Source of the DNA: Roseococcus sp. SYP-B2431
Lineage (GTDB): Bacteria; Pseudomonadota; Alphaproteobacteria; Acetobacterales; Acetobacteraceae
Length of the DNA stretch: 64,000 nucleotides
Direction of reading: 5' to 3'
Assembly: GCF_004336745.1 (NCBI RefSeq)
Contig: NZ_SJXD01000028.1
Span: forward strand, 62,001 to 126,000
Program-made: the position numbers and the translations under genes
Shown: positions 7,762 to 15,961 of the stretch, in pieces
How the letters are laid out: each line of letters begins with the position of its first letter
Numbering within the stretch: position 1 is the first letter of the stretch
Notes under the pieces: model-generated
Told to the model about the DNA's origin: nothing
Databases searched by the model: none
Seen by the model: the letters and a program-made list of their open reading frames with translations, nothing else

Positions 7762-9726
7762 ATGCCCAGGGCCTCCTCGCGAATCCTGATGAACCTCTCG
7801 CTCGACGCGGCGCTCGCCGTCGTCGCGCTGCCGGTCGCGCTGCTCCTGGCGGGGCTGGGGAGCTGGCCGGAACCCGGCTGGTGGCGGCTCGGCATTCCGC
7901 TGGCGGCCCTGTCCATGCTGGCGCCCGCCTGGGCGCTGGGCCTGCCGCAGCAATACTGGCGCTATTCCGGCGTGCGGGACCTGCTGGCCGTGCTCGGCGC
8001 CGCAATCGGCGCGGCAGCGATCTTCACGGCGGCGCTGTGGCTGCTCGGCGCCTGGCACTCGCCCAACCTGGCCTTCCCGGCGCTGCACGCCATGGCGGTG
8101 ACCGGGCTGCTCGGCATCCCGCGGCTCAACGCGCGCCTGCGGACCATCCGCCGCATCGCCGAGGAGGGCGATACCCAGCCGGTCCTCGTGGTGGGCGGCG
8201 TGGACCAGGCGGACCTCTTCATCCGCGCGCTGGAGCAGGAGCGGAAGCCCGCCTATCGCGTGCAGGGCATCCTGGCCCGGCGCTCGCGGCAGGTGGCGCG
8301 GCGCATCCAGGGGCACCCCATCCTCGGCACCATCGAGGAGACGGATGCGGTGCTGGAGAGCCTGCGCGCCGAGGGGCGGCTCCCTGCCCTGCTGGTGCTG
8401 GCCTCGCCCGACCTGAACGGCCCCATGCTGGAGGCGCTGCTGGACGCGGCCGACCATCATGGGGTGCCGATCCGCCGCGCGCCGCAGCCCACCATGCTCG
8501 GCCAGGCGGCGCGGCCGCAGGACGCGACGAAGATCAGCCTCCGCCCCGTCTCCATCGAGGAGCTGCTGGACCGCCCGCAGGTGCCGCTGGACCGCGAGGG
8601 CATGGCCCGGCTGGTCCAGGGCCGGCGCGTGCTGGTGACGGGCGCCGGAGGCACCATCGGCGGCGAGCTGGCGCGGCAGGTGGCTGCCCTCGGGCCCTCG
8701 GTGCTGACGCTGCTCGATCACGGCGAATACGTGCTCTACGAGATCGACCTGGAGCTGTCGGAGCGGCATCCGAACGTCGTCCGCCGCTCGGTGCTGGCCG
8801 ATGTGCGCGACGAGGCGCGGATGCGCCGGCTGATGGAGGAGTTCCGGCCGGAGCTGGTCTTCCACGCCGCCGCGCTGAAGCACGTGCCGATGGTGGAGAA
8901 CGACCCGCTGGAGGGCCTGCTCACCAACGCGCACGGCACGCGCATCGTGGCCGACACGGCGCGGGCGGCGGGCTGCTCGCTGATGGTCTTCATCTCGACC
9001 GACAAGGCGGTGAACCCGACCAGCGTGATGGGCGCGTCCAAGCGCATGGCCGAGATGTATTGCCAGGCGCTGGATCGCGAGGCGCGGCAGACCGGCCAGG
9101 GCATGCGCTGCATCACGGTGCGCTTCGGCAATGTGCTGGGCTCCACGGGCTCCGTCGTGCCGCTCTTCCGCCGGCAGCTGGAGCGCGGCGGGCCGCTGAC
9201 CGTCACGCATCCCGACATGCGCCGCTACTTCATGACGGTGCGCGAGGCGGTGGGGCTGGTGCTGCAGGCGGCCGTGGTCGGCGCCGTGGACCGCGACGAT
9301 GCGCCGCCGCCGCAGGCCGCGTCCGGCGCGGCCGACTTGAAGGATGCCTTGCGCGAGGGCGGCATCTTCGTGCTCGACATGGGCAGCCCGGTGAAGATCG
9401 TGGATCTCGCGCGGCGGATGATCCGGCTCGCGGGGCTGCGGCCGGACGAGGATGTGGAGATCCGCTTCACCGGCCTGCGCCCCGGCGAGAAGCTGTTCGA
9501 GGAGATGTTCCACGGGCAGGAGCCGCCGCGGCCGACGCAGTTCCCGGGCCTGCTGGTGGCGACGCCGCGCACGGCGGATGCGGCGCTGGTCGCGCGGGCG
9601 CTGGACGAGATCGCCACCGCCGCGCGCGGGGGGCACGGGCGGCTGGCGCTGGCGCAGCTCTCGCGGCTCGTGCCGGAATTCGATCACCAGGACGCGGCGA
9701 CGGTGGGCCAGAAGGGCGGCGGCTGA
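7762..9726 (+). CDS. CapD/WbpM/FlaA1-like membrane nucleotide-sugar 4,6-dehydratase
   Basis: A 654-residue polysaccharide biosynthesis protein. Four hydrophobic segments in the first 150 residues anchor it in the inner membrane. They are followed by a CoA-binding-like Rossmann domain (VLVVGGVDQADLFIRAL) and an extended SDR domain starting at GAGGTIGGELARQ (about residue 294). The catalytic region STDKAVNPTSVMGASKRMAEM has the MxxxK form (M423, K427) characteristic of UDP-GlcNAc 4,6-dehydratases in place of YxxxK. RFGNVLGSTGSVVPLF and GLRPGEKLFEE are family signatures. The upstream ATG at 7687 is possible but adds a non-conserved leader. It should supply 4-keto-6-deoxy sugars to the aminotransferase at 4096-5223. 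Confidence 0.9.
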   Translation: MPRASSRILMNLSLDAALAVVALPVALLLAGLGSWPEPGWWRLGIPLAALSMLAPAWALGLPQQYWRYSGVRDLLAVLGAAIGAAAIFTAALWLLGAWHSPNLAFPALHAMAVTGLLGIPRLNARLRTIRRIAEEGDTQPVLVVGGVDQADLFIRALEQERKPAYRVQGILARRSRQVARRIQGHPILGTIEETDAVLESLRAEGRLPALLVLASPDLNGPMLEALLDAADHHGVPIRRAPQPTMLGQAARPQDATKISLRPVSIEELLDRPQVPLDREGMARLVQGRRVLVTGAGGTIGGELARQVAALGPSVLTLLDHGEYVLYEIDLELSERHPNVVRRSVLADVRDEARMRRLMEEFRPELVFHAAALKHVPMVENDPLEGLLTNAHGTRIVADTARAAGCSLMVFISTDKAVNPTSVMGASKRMAEMYCQALDREARQTGQGMRCITVRFGNVLGSTGSVVPLFRRQLERGGPLTVTHPDMRRYFMTVREAVGLVLQAAVVGAVDRDDAPPPQAASGAADLKDALREGGIFVLDMGSPVKIVDLARRMIRLAGLRPDEDVEIRFTGLRPGEKLFEEMFHGQEPPRPTQFPGLLVATPRTADAALVARALDEIATAARGGHGRLALAQLSRLVPEFDHQDAATVGQKGGG

Positions 9727-9821
9727 AGCCCGGGCGCCCGACCGCGCCGGTAGCGTTTCGTCACACCAGTTGAATCGGCCGGGTCTTGATCCGTCCCGCC
9801 CCGCGGCGCACCAAGGCGCCC

Positions 9822-10976
9822 ATGAACGACCAGACCCGCCCCATCGCGCTCTTCGACATGCAGGCCCAGCAGGCGCTGATCCGGCCCGAGCTGGACCGGC
9901 GCATCGCGCATGTCCTCTCCTCCGGCCGCTTCATCAACGGGCCCGAGGTCGCCGAGCTGGAGAAGCGGCTGGCGGATTTCGCCGGCTGCGGCCATGCCGT
10001 CGGCGTCTCCTCCGGCACGGACGCGCTGCAGATCGCCATGATGGCCGAGGGCATCGGCCGGGGCGACGCGGTCTTCCTGCCGGCCTTCACCTATACCGCC
10101 ACCGCCGAGGTGCCGCTGGTGCTGGGCGCCACGCCCGTCTTCGTGGACGTCGACCCGGACACCTTCAACATCGACCTCGCCGACCTGGAGCGCCGCATCG
10201 GGCTGGTGCTGAAGGAGGGCAGGCTGAAGCCCCGCGCCATCGTCGGCGTGGACCTCTTCGGCCTACCGGCCGACTGGCCCGCGCTCAACGCCCTCGCGCA
10301 GAAGCACGGCATGGTCACGCTGGACGACGCCGCCCAGGCCTTCGGCGCCACGCTGCACGGCAAGGCGCTCGGCCGCCACGCCGACGTGACCACGCTCAGC
10401 TTCTATCCGACCAAGACGCTGGGCTGCTACGGCGACGGCGGCGCCATGCTGACCGAGAGCGCCGAGAAGGCCGAGCTCTACCGCTCGCTGCGGACCCATG
10501 GCGAGGGCGGCGGCCGCTACGAGGTGCTGCGCACCGGCATGAACGGGCGCCTCGACACGCTCCAGGCCGCCATCCTGCTGTGCAAGATGGATCTCTTCGC
10601 GCAGGAGCTGCAGGACCGCGCCAAGGTCGCCTCCTGGTACGCGGCCCGGCTGACCGGCAAGGTCGCCCTCCAGCGCATCTCCAACGAGGCGCAGAGCGCC
10701 TGGGGCCTTTACACGATCCGCCTTGCCGACGCCGAGCAGCGCGCCCGCGTGCAGGCATCGCTCAAGTCGGAGGGCATCCCCTTCGGCGTCTATTATCCCA
10801 AGCCGCTGCACCACCAGCCGGCCTACCGGGCCGCCCATGCCGCGGGCCTGGCCGCGGCGCCCGCGCTGGCCGTCAGCGAGGCGCTCTGCCACCAGGTGAT
10901 GTCGCTGCCCATGCACCCCTACCTGACCGAGGGCGAGGTGGACCGGGTGGCCGAGGCGGTCGTCGGCGCTCTTTAG
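9822..10976 (+). CDS. DegT/DnrJ/EryC1/StrS-family aminotransferase (WbpE-like)
   Basis: A 384-residue PLP enzyme. The lysine is K198 in LSFYPTKTLGCYGDGGAM, close to WbpE and related 3-amino-sugar aminotransferases. VGVSSGTDALQIAM binds the cofactor phosphate, LDDAAQAFGA holds the pyridine-nitrogen aspartate, and GMNGRLDTLQAAIL is a family signature. The ATG at 9822 follows AAGGCGCC, a usable ribosome binding site; an upstream in-frame start at 9786 is less likely. It makes an amino-sugar nucleotide, probably a different one from the gene at 4096, whose lysine motif is of another subclass. Same strand as the dehydratase, 95 bases downstream. Confidence 0.9.
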   Translation: MNDQTRPIALFDMQAQQALIRPELDRRIAHVLSSGRFINGPEVAELEKRLADFAGCGHAVGVSSGTDALQIAMMAEGIGRGDAVFLPAFTYTATAEVPLVLGATPVFVDVDPDTFNIDLADLERRIGLVLKEGRLKPRAIVGVDLFGLPADWPALNALAQKHGMVTLDDAAQAFGATLHGKALGRHADVTTLSFYPTKTLGCYGDGGAMLTESAEKAELYRSLRTHGEGGGRYEVLRTGMNGRLDTLQAAILLCKMDLFAQELQDRAKVASWYAARLTGKVALQRISNEAQSAWGLYTIRLADAEQRARVQASLKSEGIPFGVYYPKPLHHQPAYRAAHAAGLAAAPALAVSEALCHQVMSLPMHPYLTEGEVDRVAEAVVGAL

Positions 10977-11024
10977 TGCAGCGCAACTAGGGATTGCATT
11001 GACGGCGTAATGAGCGGTTCCATG

Positions 11025-11045
11025 CGGACTCCCTCGTGGAGTCCG
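11025..11045 (+). promoter_or_regulatory. Hairpin covering the ribosome binding site of the DUF1194 gene
   Basis: CGGACTCC and GGAGTCCG form a perfect 8-bp stem with loop CTCGT. The GGAG in the right arm (11038-11041) is the likely Shine-Dalgarno sequence for the ATG at 11051, so the stem would hide it. It could alternatively act as a weak terminator after the aminotransferase gene. Confidence 0.45.
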
Positions 11046-11050
11046 TCGCC

Positions 11051-11752
11051 ATGCGCCGTCGCTCTCTCCTCGCCGCCACCGCCGCCGCGCCCGCCCTCTG
11101 GGCCGCCTCTCCCGCGCGGGCCGAGACCGAGCCGGTGGACGTGCTCCTGGTTCTCGCCGTGGATGTCAGCCGCTCGATCGACGAGGACGAGGCCCGGCTC
11201 CAGCGCGAGGGCTACCGCAGCGCGGTGAGCGACCCGCGCGTGGTGGAGGTGGTCCGCCGCGGCATGATCGGCGCCATCGGCCTCGCCTATGTCGAATGGG
11301 CGGGCTTCGAGTACCAGCGGCTGGTCATCCCCTGGACGCGCATCGCCGGCCAGGGCGACGCCGACGCCTGGTCCTCCGCGCTGGCCGAGGCGCCGCGCAA
11401 CTCGCTCTCCTGGACCTCCATCTCGGGCGGCATCGACTTCGCCCGCCGCACCCTGGCCGAGGCGCCCTACGAGGCCACGCGCCGCGTCATCGACGTCTCG
11501 GGCGACGGGGTGAACAATTCCGGCCGCCCGGCGGAATCGGCGCGCGACGAGGCCGTGGCCGAGGGCATCGTCATCAACGGCCTGCCCATCGTGAACGACC
11601 GGCCGACCTTCGGCCGCATGCCCTCGATCCCGCTCGACCAGTATTTCCAGCAGCACGTCATCGGCGGCGACGGCGCCTTCCTGATCGTGGCCGAGGACTT
11701 CGAGTCCTTCGGCACGGCGGTGCGACGCAAGCTGATCCGCGAGATCGCATAG
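11051..11752 (+). CDS. Secreted DUF1194 (von Willebrand A-like) protein
   Basis: A 233-residue protein beginning MRRRSLLAATAAAPALWAAS, a signal peptide (possibly Tat-like, RRRS) cleaved after SPARA, so probably periplasmic. The mature part has a VWA-like fold with a MIDAS-type motif LAVDVSRSIDEDE, a WTSISGG loop and DVSGDGVNNSG, all typical of DUF1194. The molecular role is unknown. The start at 11051 was preferred over a GTG at 11036 because it gives a clean signal peptide. It interrupts the polysaccharide block without an obvious functional tie. Confidence 0.85.
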   Translation: MRRRSLLAATAAAPALWAASPARAETEPVDVLLVLAVDVSRSIDEDEARLQREGYRSAVSDPRVVEVVRRGMIGAIGLAYVEWAGFEYQRLVIPWTRIAGQGDADAWSSALAEAPRNSLSWTSISGGIDFARRTLAEAPYEATRRVIDVSGDGVNNSGRPAESARDEAVAEGIVINGLPIVNDRPTFGRMPSIPLDQYFQQHVIGGDGAFLIVAEDFESFGTAVRRKLIREIA

Positions 11753-11799
11753 AAGGGCCGTGGATTGACGCTGCGGACGCCAGCGCGGAAAACATCCGC

Positions 11800-12609
11800 A
11801 TGGAGCAGGCCCCCGTCGCGATCGTGGATGCCGAGGATGCCGGGCATCCGGCGGAGATCCGGGAGGCGGAATTCCGCCTGCTCGGCCAGCGCCGCACGCT
11901 GCGCGCCACGGGGCGGGAGCCCGCCTGGCCCCATCTGGCGCAAGGCCGGCCCGATCCGCGGACCGAGCGGCTGGCCCGCGTCGCCGCTGCCGCCTTCCCG
12001 GACGGGGGCGCCGGAAGGGTCCTGGTGGACGCCCATGCCGGAAGCGGCCTCGCGGCGATCGCGATGGGCACGGCCCTGCCCTATCACGCCTGGATCCTCG
12101 GCATCGAGCCGGAGCCCGACGCGGCCGGGCTGCTGCGCCACAACCTTGCCGCCAACGGGCTGCACGAGACCCGCTTCGCCGGGACCGCGCTGGGCGCCGA
12201 GGACCGGGTCGTGGCAGGGCGGGCCGACCTCTCCCGCCGCCGGCTCGACGGCGTGCTGGCCGAGCAGGGGCTGGACCGGCTCGATCTCCTGCGCCTCGCG
12301 GCGGCCGGCCACGAGACCGAGGCAATGCTCGGCGCCGTCCAGGCCATCCGCCGCGACCGGCCGATGGTCCTCGCCGAATTCGACCTCTGGACGCTGATGA
12401 CGGCGGCCCGCGAGAACCCCCTGGCCGTGCTGGAGGAATGGCACGCCGCCTTCCCCCATCTCGTCGGCTTCGACGACGAGGGCGATCCCCTCCCCTTCGC
12501 CGCCGCCGCGGATCTGCCCTGGCTGCTGCATGCCGTGCTGGACCGGCGCGCCGGGGTGGACGACCTGGTGCTGTGCCACGACCTCGGCTGGCTGGAGCGC
12601 TGGGCGTGA
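11800..12609 (+). CDS. FkbM-like methyltransferase-fold protein
   Basis: A 269-residue protein resembling FkbM methyltransferases. GRVLVDAHAGSGLAAIAMG stands where the SAM-binding glycine loop is expected, IEPEPDAAGLLRHNLAANGL follows as in FkbM enzymes, and LDRLDLLRLAAAGHE matches the IDLLKIDVEG block, but the acidic residue of that motif is missing (RLAAAG). The enzyme may have altered or lost SAM chemistry. It shares its C-terminal LCxDLxWLER signature with the next gene, so the two are tandem paralogues. It lies in the glycan block and may modify a sugar if active. Confidence 0.72.
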   Translation: MEQAPVAIVDAEDAGHPAEIREAEFRLLGQRRTLRATGREPAWPHLAQGRPDPRTERLARVAAAAFPDGGAGRVLVDAHAGSGLAAIAMGTALPYHAWILGIEPEPDAAGLLRHNLAANGLHETRFAGTALGAEDRVVAGRADLSRRRLDGVLAEQGLDRLDLLRLAAAGHETEAMLGAVQAIRRDRPMVLAEFDLWTLMTAARENPLAVLEEWHAAFPHLVGFDDEGDPLPFAAAADLPWLLHAVLDRRAGVDDLVLCHDLGWLERWA

Positions 12610-12622
12610 GCGGAGACCCCTC

Positions 12623-13687
12623 ATGACCGAAAGGCTGGAGCCCGCCACGGTCCGCTGGGCCTATCGCTTCCTGCTGGGCCGCGACCCGGAGAGCGACGCC
12701 GTGCTCGACGCCTGGTGCGGCGCGGGCAGCGTCGCGGGGCTGATGGACGGGATCCTGACCAGCCCGGAGATGGCCGGCCTCGCCTTGGCCGGCTTCCCGG
12801 AGCGCGGCTCCTGGATCGAGAGCCGGATGACGGACGAGGCGGCCCGGGCCGCGCTGATCCTGCGCGACGGCGCCGCGCCTGCGGACGACGCCGTCGAGGA
12901 GCTGCGGCTGCGCGCGCCGAGCCTGCGCGTGCTGCGGCAGGTGCTGCTGGCCAGCCCCCCCGTCGCGCACCGCCTGCCGCAGCCCGAGGGACCGCGCAGC
13001 CGGGTCCTGCGGCTGCCCGGCGGCGAGGTGGTGCTGACGGGCGACAGCCGCGAGCCGGAATTCCTGGCCGCCCCCGGCTTCGCGCCGCGCTGGGCCAGGC
13101 TGCTGCGCGCGGCCTGGGCCGATGGCGGCGAGGGCCGCGTGATCCTCGAGGACGGCGCGGGGATCGGCGTCGCCACGCTCGGGCTGGCCACGGGCGCGCC
13201 GGGCCATGCGGCGCTGGTCGCGCATGAGGATTCGCTGCGCAAGGCCGCGGCGCTGGCGGAGAACCTGGCCGGCAACGGGCTCTCGCGGGCCGCCTCGCGC
13301 GCCGTGCCGCTCGGTGAGATTCCGGCCGCCCTGGCCCGCGAGGGGCTGGGCCGGCTGGATGCGCTGCGCCTGGGCGGGCCCGGCGCCGCGCGGATGGCGG
13401 CCCAGATGGCGCCCTGGCTGCTGGAGCGCGGCACGCTGACGATCGTCAATTTCGACCTGACCGAGCTGGTGGCCGACCCGGCAGGGCCGCATGCGGCGCT
13501 CTCGGCCTGCGTCGCGGGCTTCCCGCATGCCGTGGGCTTCGACGCGGCGCACGAGCCGCGGGTGCTGCTCGACGGCGTCGCGCTCGACGCGGCCCTGCGC
13601 CGCGCGCTGCTGCGCCCGGACCGGCGCGACGAGATCCTCCTCTGCCCCGACCTCGACTGGCTGGAGCGCTACGCCGCCCTGCTCTGA
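12623..13687 (+). CDS. Diverged FkbM-like protein with N-terminal DUF4214-like segment
   Basis: A 354-residue protein. Residues 1-60 (VRWAYRFLLGRDPESDAVLDAW) resemble the short DUF4214-type helical unit seen in glycan- and surface-associated proteins. The C-terminal half is a diverged FkbM-like fold: VILEDGAGIGVATLGLATG, EDSLRKAAALAENLAGNGL, LGRLDALRLGGPG and ILLCPDLDWLERY. As in the upstream paralogue, the acidic catalytic-loop positions are not conserved. The genes are 13 bases apart and probably cotranscribed. Activity is uncertain; a structural or sugar-binding role is possible. Confidence 0.65.
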   Translation: MTERLEPATVRWAYRFLLGRDPESDAVLDAWCGAGSVAGLMDGILTSPEMAGLALAGFPERGSWIESRMTDEAARAALILRDGAAPADDAVEELRLRAPSLRVLRQVLLASPPVAHRLPQPEGPRSRVLRLPGGEVVLTGDSREPEFLAAPGFAPRWARLLRAAWADGGEGRVILEDGAGIGVATLGLATGAPGHAALVAHEDSLRKAAALAENLAGNGLSRAASRAVPLGEIPAALAREGLGRLDALRLGGPGAARMAAQMAPWLLERGTLTIVNFDLTELVADPAGPHAALSACVAGFPHAVGFDAAHEPRVLLDGVALDAALRRALLRPDRRDEILLCPDLDWLERYAALL

Positions 13688-13763
13688 CCTCTCTCCTCTC
13701 CGACCCTGGCCTTTCGGCGGGATCGGGGCGATAGAGCCCGCGTCACCGGTGAGGATGCGCGGC

Positions 13764-14360
13764 ATGGGCGAGACGAGGACGATCCTGGGGGCGGTGCGGG
13801 CCACGCAGGCGCTGATGGGCCGCATGGCCGCGGACCAGCCCATGATCGAGGCCGCGACCCGCGCGGCGGAACTCTGCATCGCCGCGCTCCGCGCGGGCCG
13901 GAAGGTGATGATCTGCGGCAATGGCGGCAGCGCCGCCGATGCCCAGCACTGGGCGGGCGAGCTGGTCAGCCGCTTCCACTACGACCGGCCGGGCCTGCCG
14001 GCCATCGCGCTCACGACGGACAGCTCCATCCTGACGGCCATCGGCAACGACTACGGCTACGAGCGCGTCTTCGCGCGGCAGGTGGAGGCGCTGGGCGTGG
14101 CGGGCGACGTGCTCCTGGGCCTCACCACCTCGGGGCGCTCGCCCAATGTCCTGGCCGCCATGCGGGCGGCGAGGGAGCGCGGCATCCTCGGCGTGGGGTT
14201 CACCGGCAACGGGCCGGGTGCGGCCGTGCTGGCGGAGCATTGCGACGTGACCGTGAGCGTGCCGAGCGCCTCGACCCCCGCAATCCAGGAGGGGCACGAG
14301 GTGCTCGGCCATGCGATCTGCGCGATGATCGAGGAAGCGATCTTCCCGCGCGGGGCCTGA
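13764..14360 (+). CDS. gmhA: SIS-domain phosphoheptose isomerase (GmhA-like)
   Basis: A 198-residue single SIS-domain protein. Family features are KVMICGNGGSAADAQHWAGELVSRF, LTTDSSILTAIGNDYGYERVFARQVEALG, LGLTTSGRSPNVLAAM and STPAIQEGHEVLGHAIC. Phosphoheptose isomerase converts sedoheptulose 7-phosphate to D-glycero-manno-heptose 7-phosphate for LPS or S-layer heptose. An alternative is a DiaA-type SIS protein, but the S-T-P-x-I-Q-E and A-Q-H-W-A-x-E-L-V motifs favour GmhA. ATG 13764 follows GAGG; a nearby ATG at 13755 is also possible. It closes the glycan block. Confidence 0.88.
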   Translation: MGETRTILGAVRATQALMGRMAADQPMIEAATRAAELCIAALRAGRKVMICGNGGSAADAQHWAGELVSRFHYDRPGLPAIALTTDSSILTAIGNDYGYERVFARQVEALGVAGDVLLGLTTSGRSPNVLAAMRAARERGILGVGFTGNGPGAAVLAEHCDVTVSVPSASTPAIQEGHEVLGHAICAMIEEAIFPRGA

Positions 14361-14366
14361 GGGCCC

Positions 14367-14780
14367 TTACCGGTCCACTTCCTCGATGGCCAGGCCAAAG
14401 GCGCCCACGCCCTCGGAGAGCAGGTCGCCCAGGCCCTCCAGGCCGGAGAGATAGGCGCTGGCGTCGCCCTTCACGTTGCGCTCGGCGGCGAGCTTCAGCG
14501 CCTCCTGCCATTCCTCGGGCTCGTAGTCGCCGCGGCCGACCCAGGCGAGCGCGATGAGCGCCACCTGCTGCTCCTCGTTCAGCTCGTCGATGTAGTCGGT
14601 GAGCATCTCCTCGGAGATCTCCTCGTCCTCGTCGTCGTCGAGCTCCTCGTCGTCGTCGTCGTCGCCGAGCTTGGCCTCCCCGGCCTCCTGCACCGCATGG
14701 GCGAGGTCGACGACCGTGGCGACGACCTCCAGGCTGATGCCGAGATCGACATCTTCGCCGTCATCGTCCGGTTCTGCCAT
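14367..14780 (-). CDS. DUF3775 family acidic protein
   Basis: A 137-residue, strongly acidic cytoplasmic protein of the DUF3775 family. ISLEVVATVVDLAHAVQEAG is an N-terminal helix, followed by a run of aspartates and glutamates (about residues 42-57), then the conserved EEQQVALIALAWVGRGDYEPEEWQEAL, and YLSGLEGLGDLLSEGV at the end. The function is unknown. The ATG at 14780 has AGGAAAGG upstream. It converges with gmhA six bases away. The acidic run is encoded by near-identical GAC/GAG codons, a tract likely to change length by slippage. Confidence 0.8.
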   Translation of the reverse strand: MAEPDDDGEDVDLGISLEVVATVVDLAHAVQEAGEAKLGDDDDDEELDDDEDEEISEEMLTDYIDELNEEQQVALIALAWVGRGDYEPEEWQEALKLAAERNVKGDASAYLSGLEGLGDLLSEGVGAFGLAIEEVDR

Positions 14781-14953
14781 ATCTTCGCCTTTCCTCGTCT
14801 CGGCCCGCATCCTTGTACGAGGGGGCCACGGCACCTCGCGCAAACGCGGAATGCCGGGGGTCGTTGCGGGCCGCAAGGGGCCGGCGGCCGGATTTCTTCA
14901 TCCGGCCCGGCGGGCGGAGTTTGATCCGGGACGCCGGGCCGCAGCAAGCCTGA

Positions 14954-15781
14954 TCAGCGGTCCCAGGCCGGGGCGAAGGCCGGGTTCACGTAGCGCCTGT
15001 CCTTGGGCATCGCGCCGATCGCCGCCAGATCCGTTTCGCTGAGCCGCAGCTTCGCCGCGCCCAGATTCTCCCTCTGGCGCTCGATGCCGCGCGCCTTGGG
15101 AATCGCCGCGACGAGGTTCTTGGAGAGCAGCCAGGCCAGGGCCACCTGCCCCGGCGTCGCGTCATGCTCCTCGGCGATGCGCCGCATCTCCGGATGATCC
15201 AGCACCTCGCCCTTGCCCAGCGGCGTGTAGCTGGTGAGCACGATGCCCCCGGGCTGCGTGATGTCGAGCAGCTTCTGCTGGTCCAGCATCACATGCTGCT
15301 CCACCTGGTTGCAGGCGATGGGCACGATGTCCAGCGCCAGCGCCTGCTTCAGCAGGGCGGTCGGGAAGTTCGCCACGCCCACGGCGCGGGCCAACCCCTC
15401 CTCGCGGATCTTCGCCATCGCGGTGAGCACGGAGGGCAGGTCGAGCTCGGGCGAGGGCCAATGGATCAGCAGCAGATTCACATAGGATTGCCTGAGCCGG
15501 GACAGGCATCCCTCGAACGCCGCGCGGAAGGCCGGGCCATCGGGCTTGTCCCACCAGACCTTGGTGGTGAGGAAGATCTCGCCGCGCGGCACATGGGTCC
15601 GCGCGAGGGCGGCGCCCACCGCGTCCTCGTTGCCGTACATCTCGGCCGTGTCGATGTGGCGGTAGCCCATGGCGAGGGCGCTGCAGACCGCCTCCTCGCA
15701 ATCGGCGCCCTTCATGGGCCAGGTGCCGAGGCCGAGGGCCGGCATGGCCATGTGCTTGGTGGTGAGGATGGGGACGTTCAT
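14954..15781 (-). CDS. Aldo/keto reductase
   Basis: A 275-residue NADPH-dependent (beta/alpha)8 reductase of the 2,5-diketogluconate reductase type. It shows LGLGTWPMKG, GYRHIDTAEMYGNEDAVG (catalytic Asp and Tyr), IFLTTKVWWDK (catalytic Lys), VNLLLIHWPSP (active-site His), ACNQVEQHVML and IPKARGIERQRENL, which binds the cofactor 2'-phosphate. Substrates are likely small carbonyls. The ATG at 15781 fits the family N-terminus (MNVPILTTKHMAMPALGLG); a longer reading from 15835 has no conserved extension. Bases 14781-14953 between it and the DUF3775 gene hold no recognised feature. Confidence 0.9.
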   Translation of the reverse strand: MNVPILTTKHMAMPALGLGTWPMKGADCEEAVCSALAMGYRHIDTAEMYGNEDAVGAALARTHVPRGEIFLTTKVWWDKPDGPAFRAAFEGCLSRLRQSYVNLLLIHWPSPELDLPSVLTAMAKIREEGLARAVGVANFPTALLKQALALDIVPIACNQVEQHVMLDQQKLLDITQPGGIVLTSYTPLGKGEVLDHPEMRRIAEEHDATPGQVALAWLLSKNLVAAIPKARGIERQRENLGAAKLRLSETDLAAIGAMPKDRRYVNPAFAPAWDR

Positions 15782-15858
15782 CCGGCGGGCCTGCTTTCCA
15801 AGGTTTGCTGGAGAGCAAGCCCATCCGGACGCCACGTCAACCTCCGGGCGCGTTCACT

Positions 15859-15900
15859 TAGAGCCTTCTCCGTTCGCAAGGGCTCACTGCAAAGGCTCTA
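15859..15900. repeat. Palindromic repeat unit 1
   Basis: Inverted arms TAGAGCCTT and AAGGCTCTA (9 bp, perfect) flank a 24-base loop region. Low GC compared with the neighbours. It lies beside a second palindrome and looks like a REP-type dispersed intergenic element of alphaproteobacteria; copy number in the genome cannot be seen here. Confidence 0.55.
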
Positions 15901-15912
15901 GCTTGTTGTTTA

Positions 15913-15961
15913 AGCGCATGATTCACGCCTCCGGTGATTCCACCTACGGCGATCATGCTCT
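15913..15961. repeat. Palindromic repeat unit 2 (GCATGAT family), overlapping a stop codon
   Basis: Read on the minus strand, GAGCATGAT pairs with ATCATGCGC, then GCC with GGC, and GGTG with CACC around a GAAT loop, giving a long imperfect hairpin. The AGAGCATGAT start resembles a very common intergenic repeat of alphaproteobacteria. The TGA of the WD40-like gene (15953-15955) lies inside it, so it may also stabilise that transcript's 3' end. Confidence 0.6.

Noticed and set aside
6199-9687. A 1162-codon minus-strand frame
   Set aside because: Antisense to the glycosyltransferase and dehydratase genes, with no recognisable domain.
14599-15042. Serine-rich protein on the plus strand
   Set aside because: The serine run is the antisense of the Asp/Glu tract in the DUF3775 gene and has no coding support.
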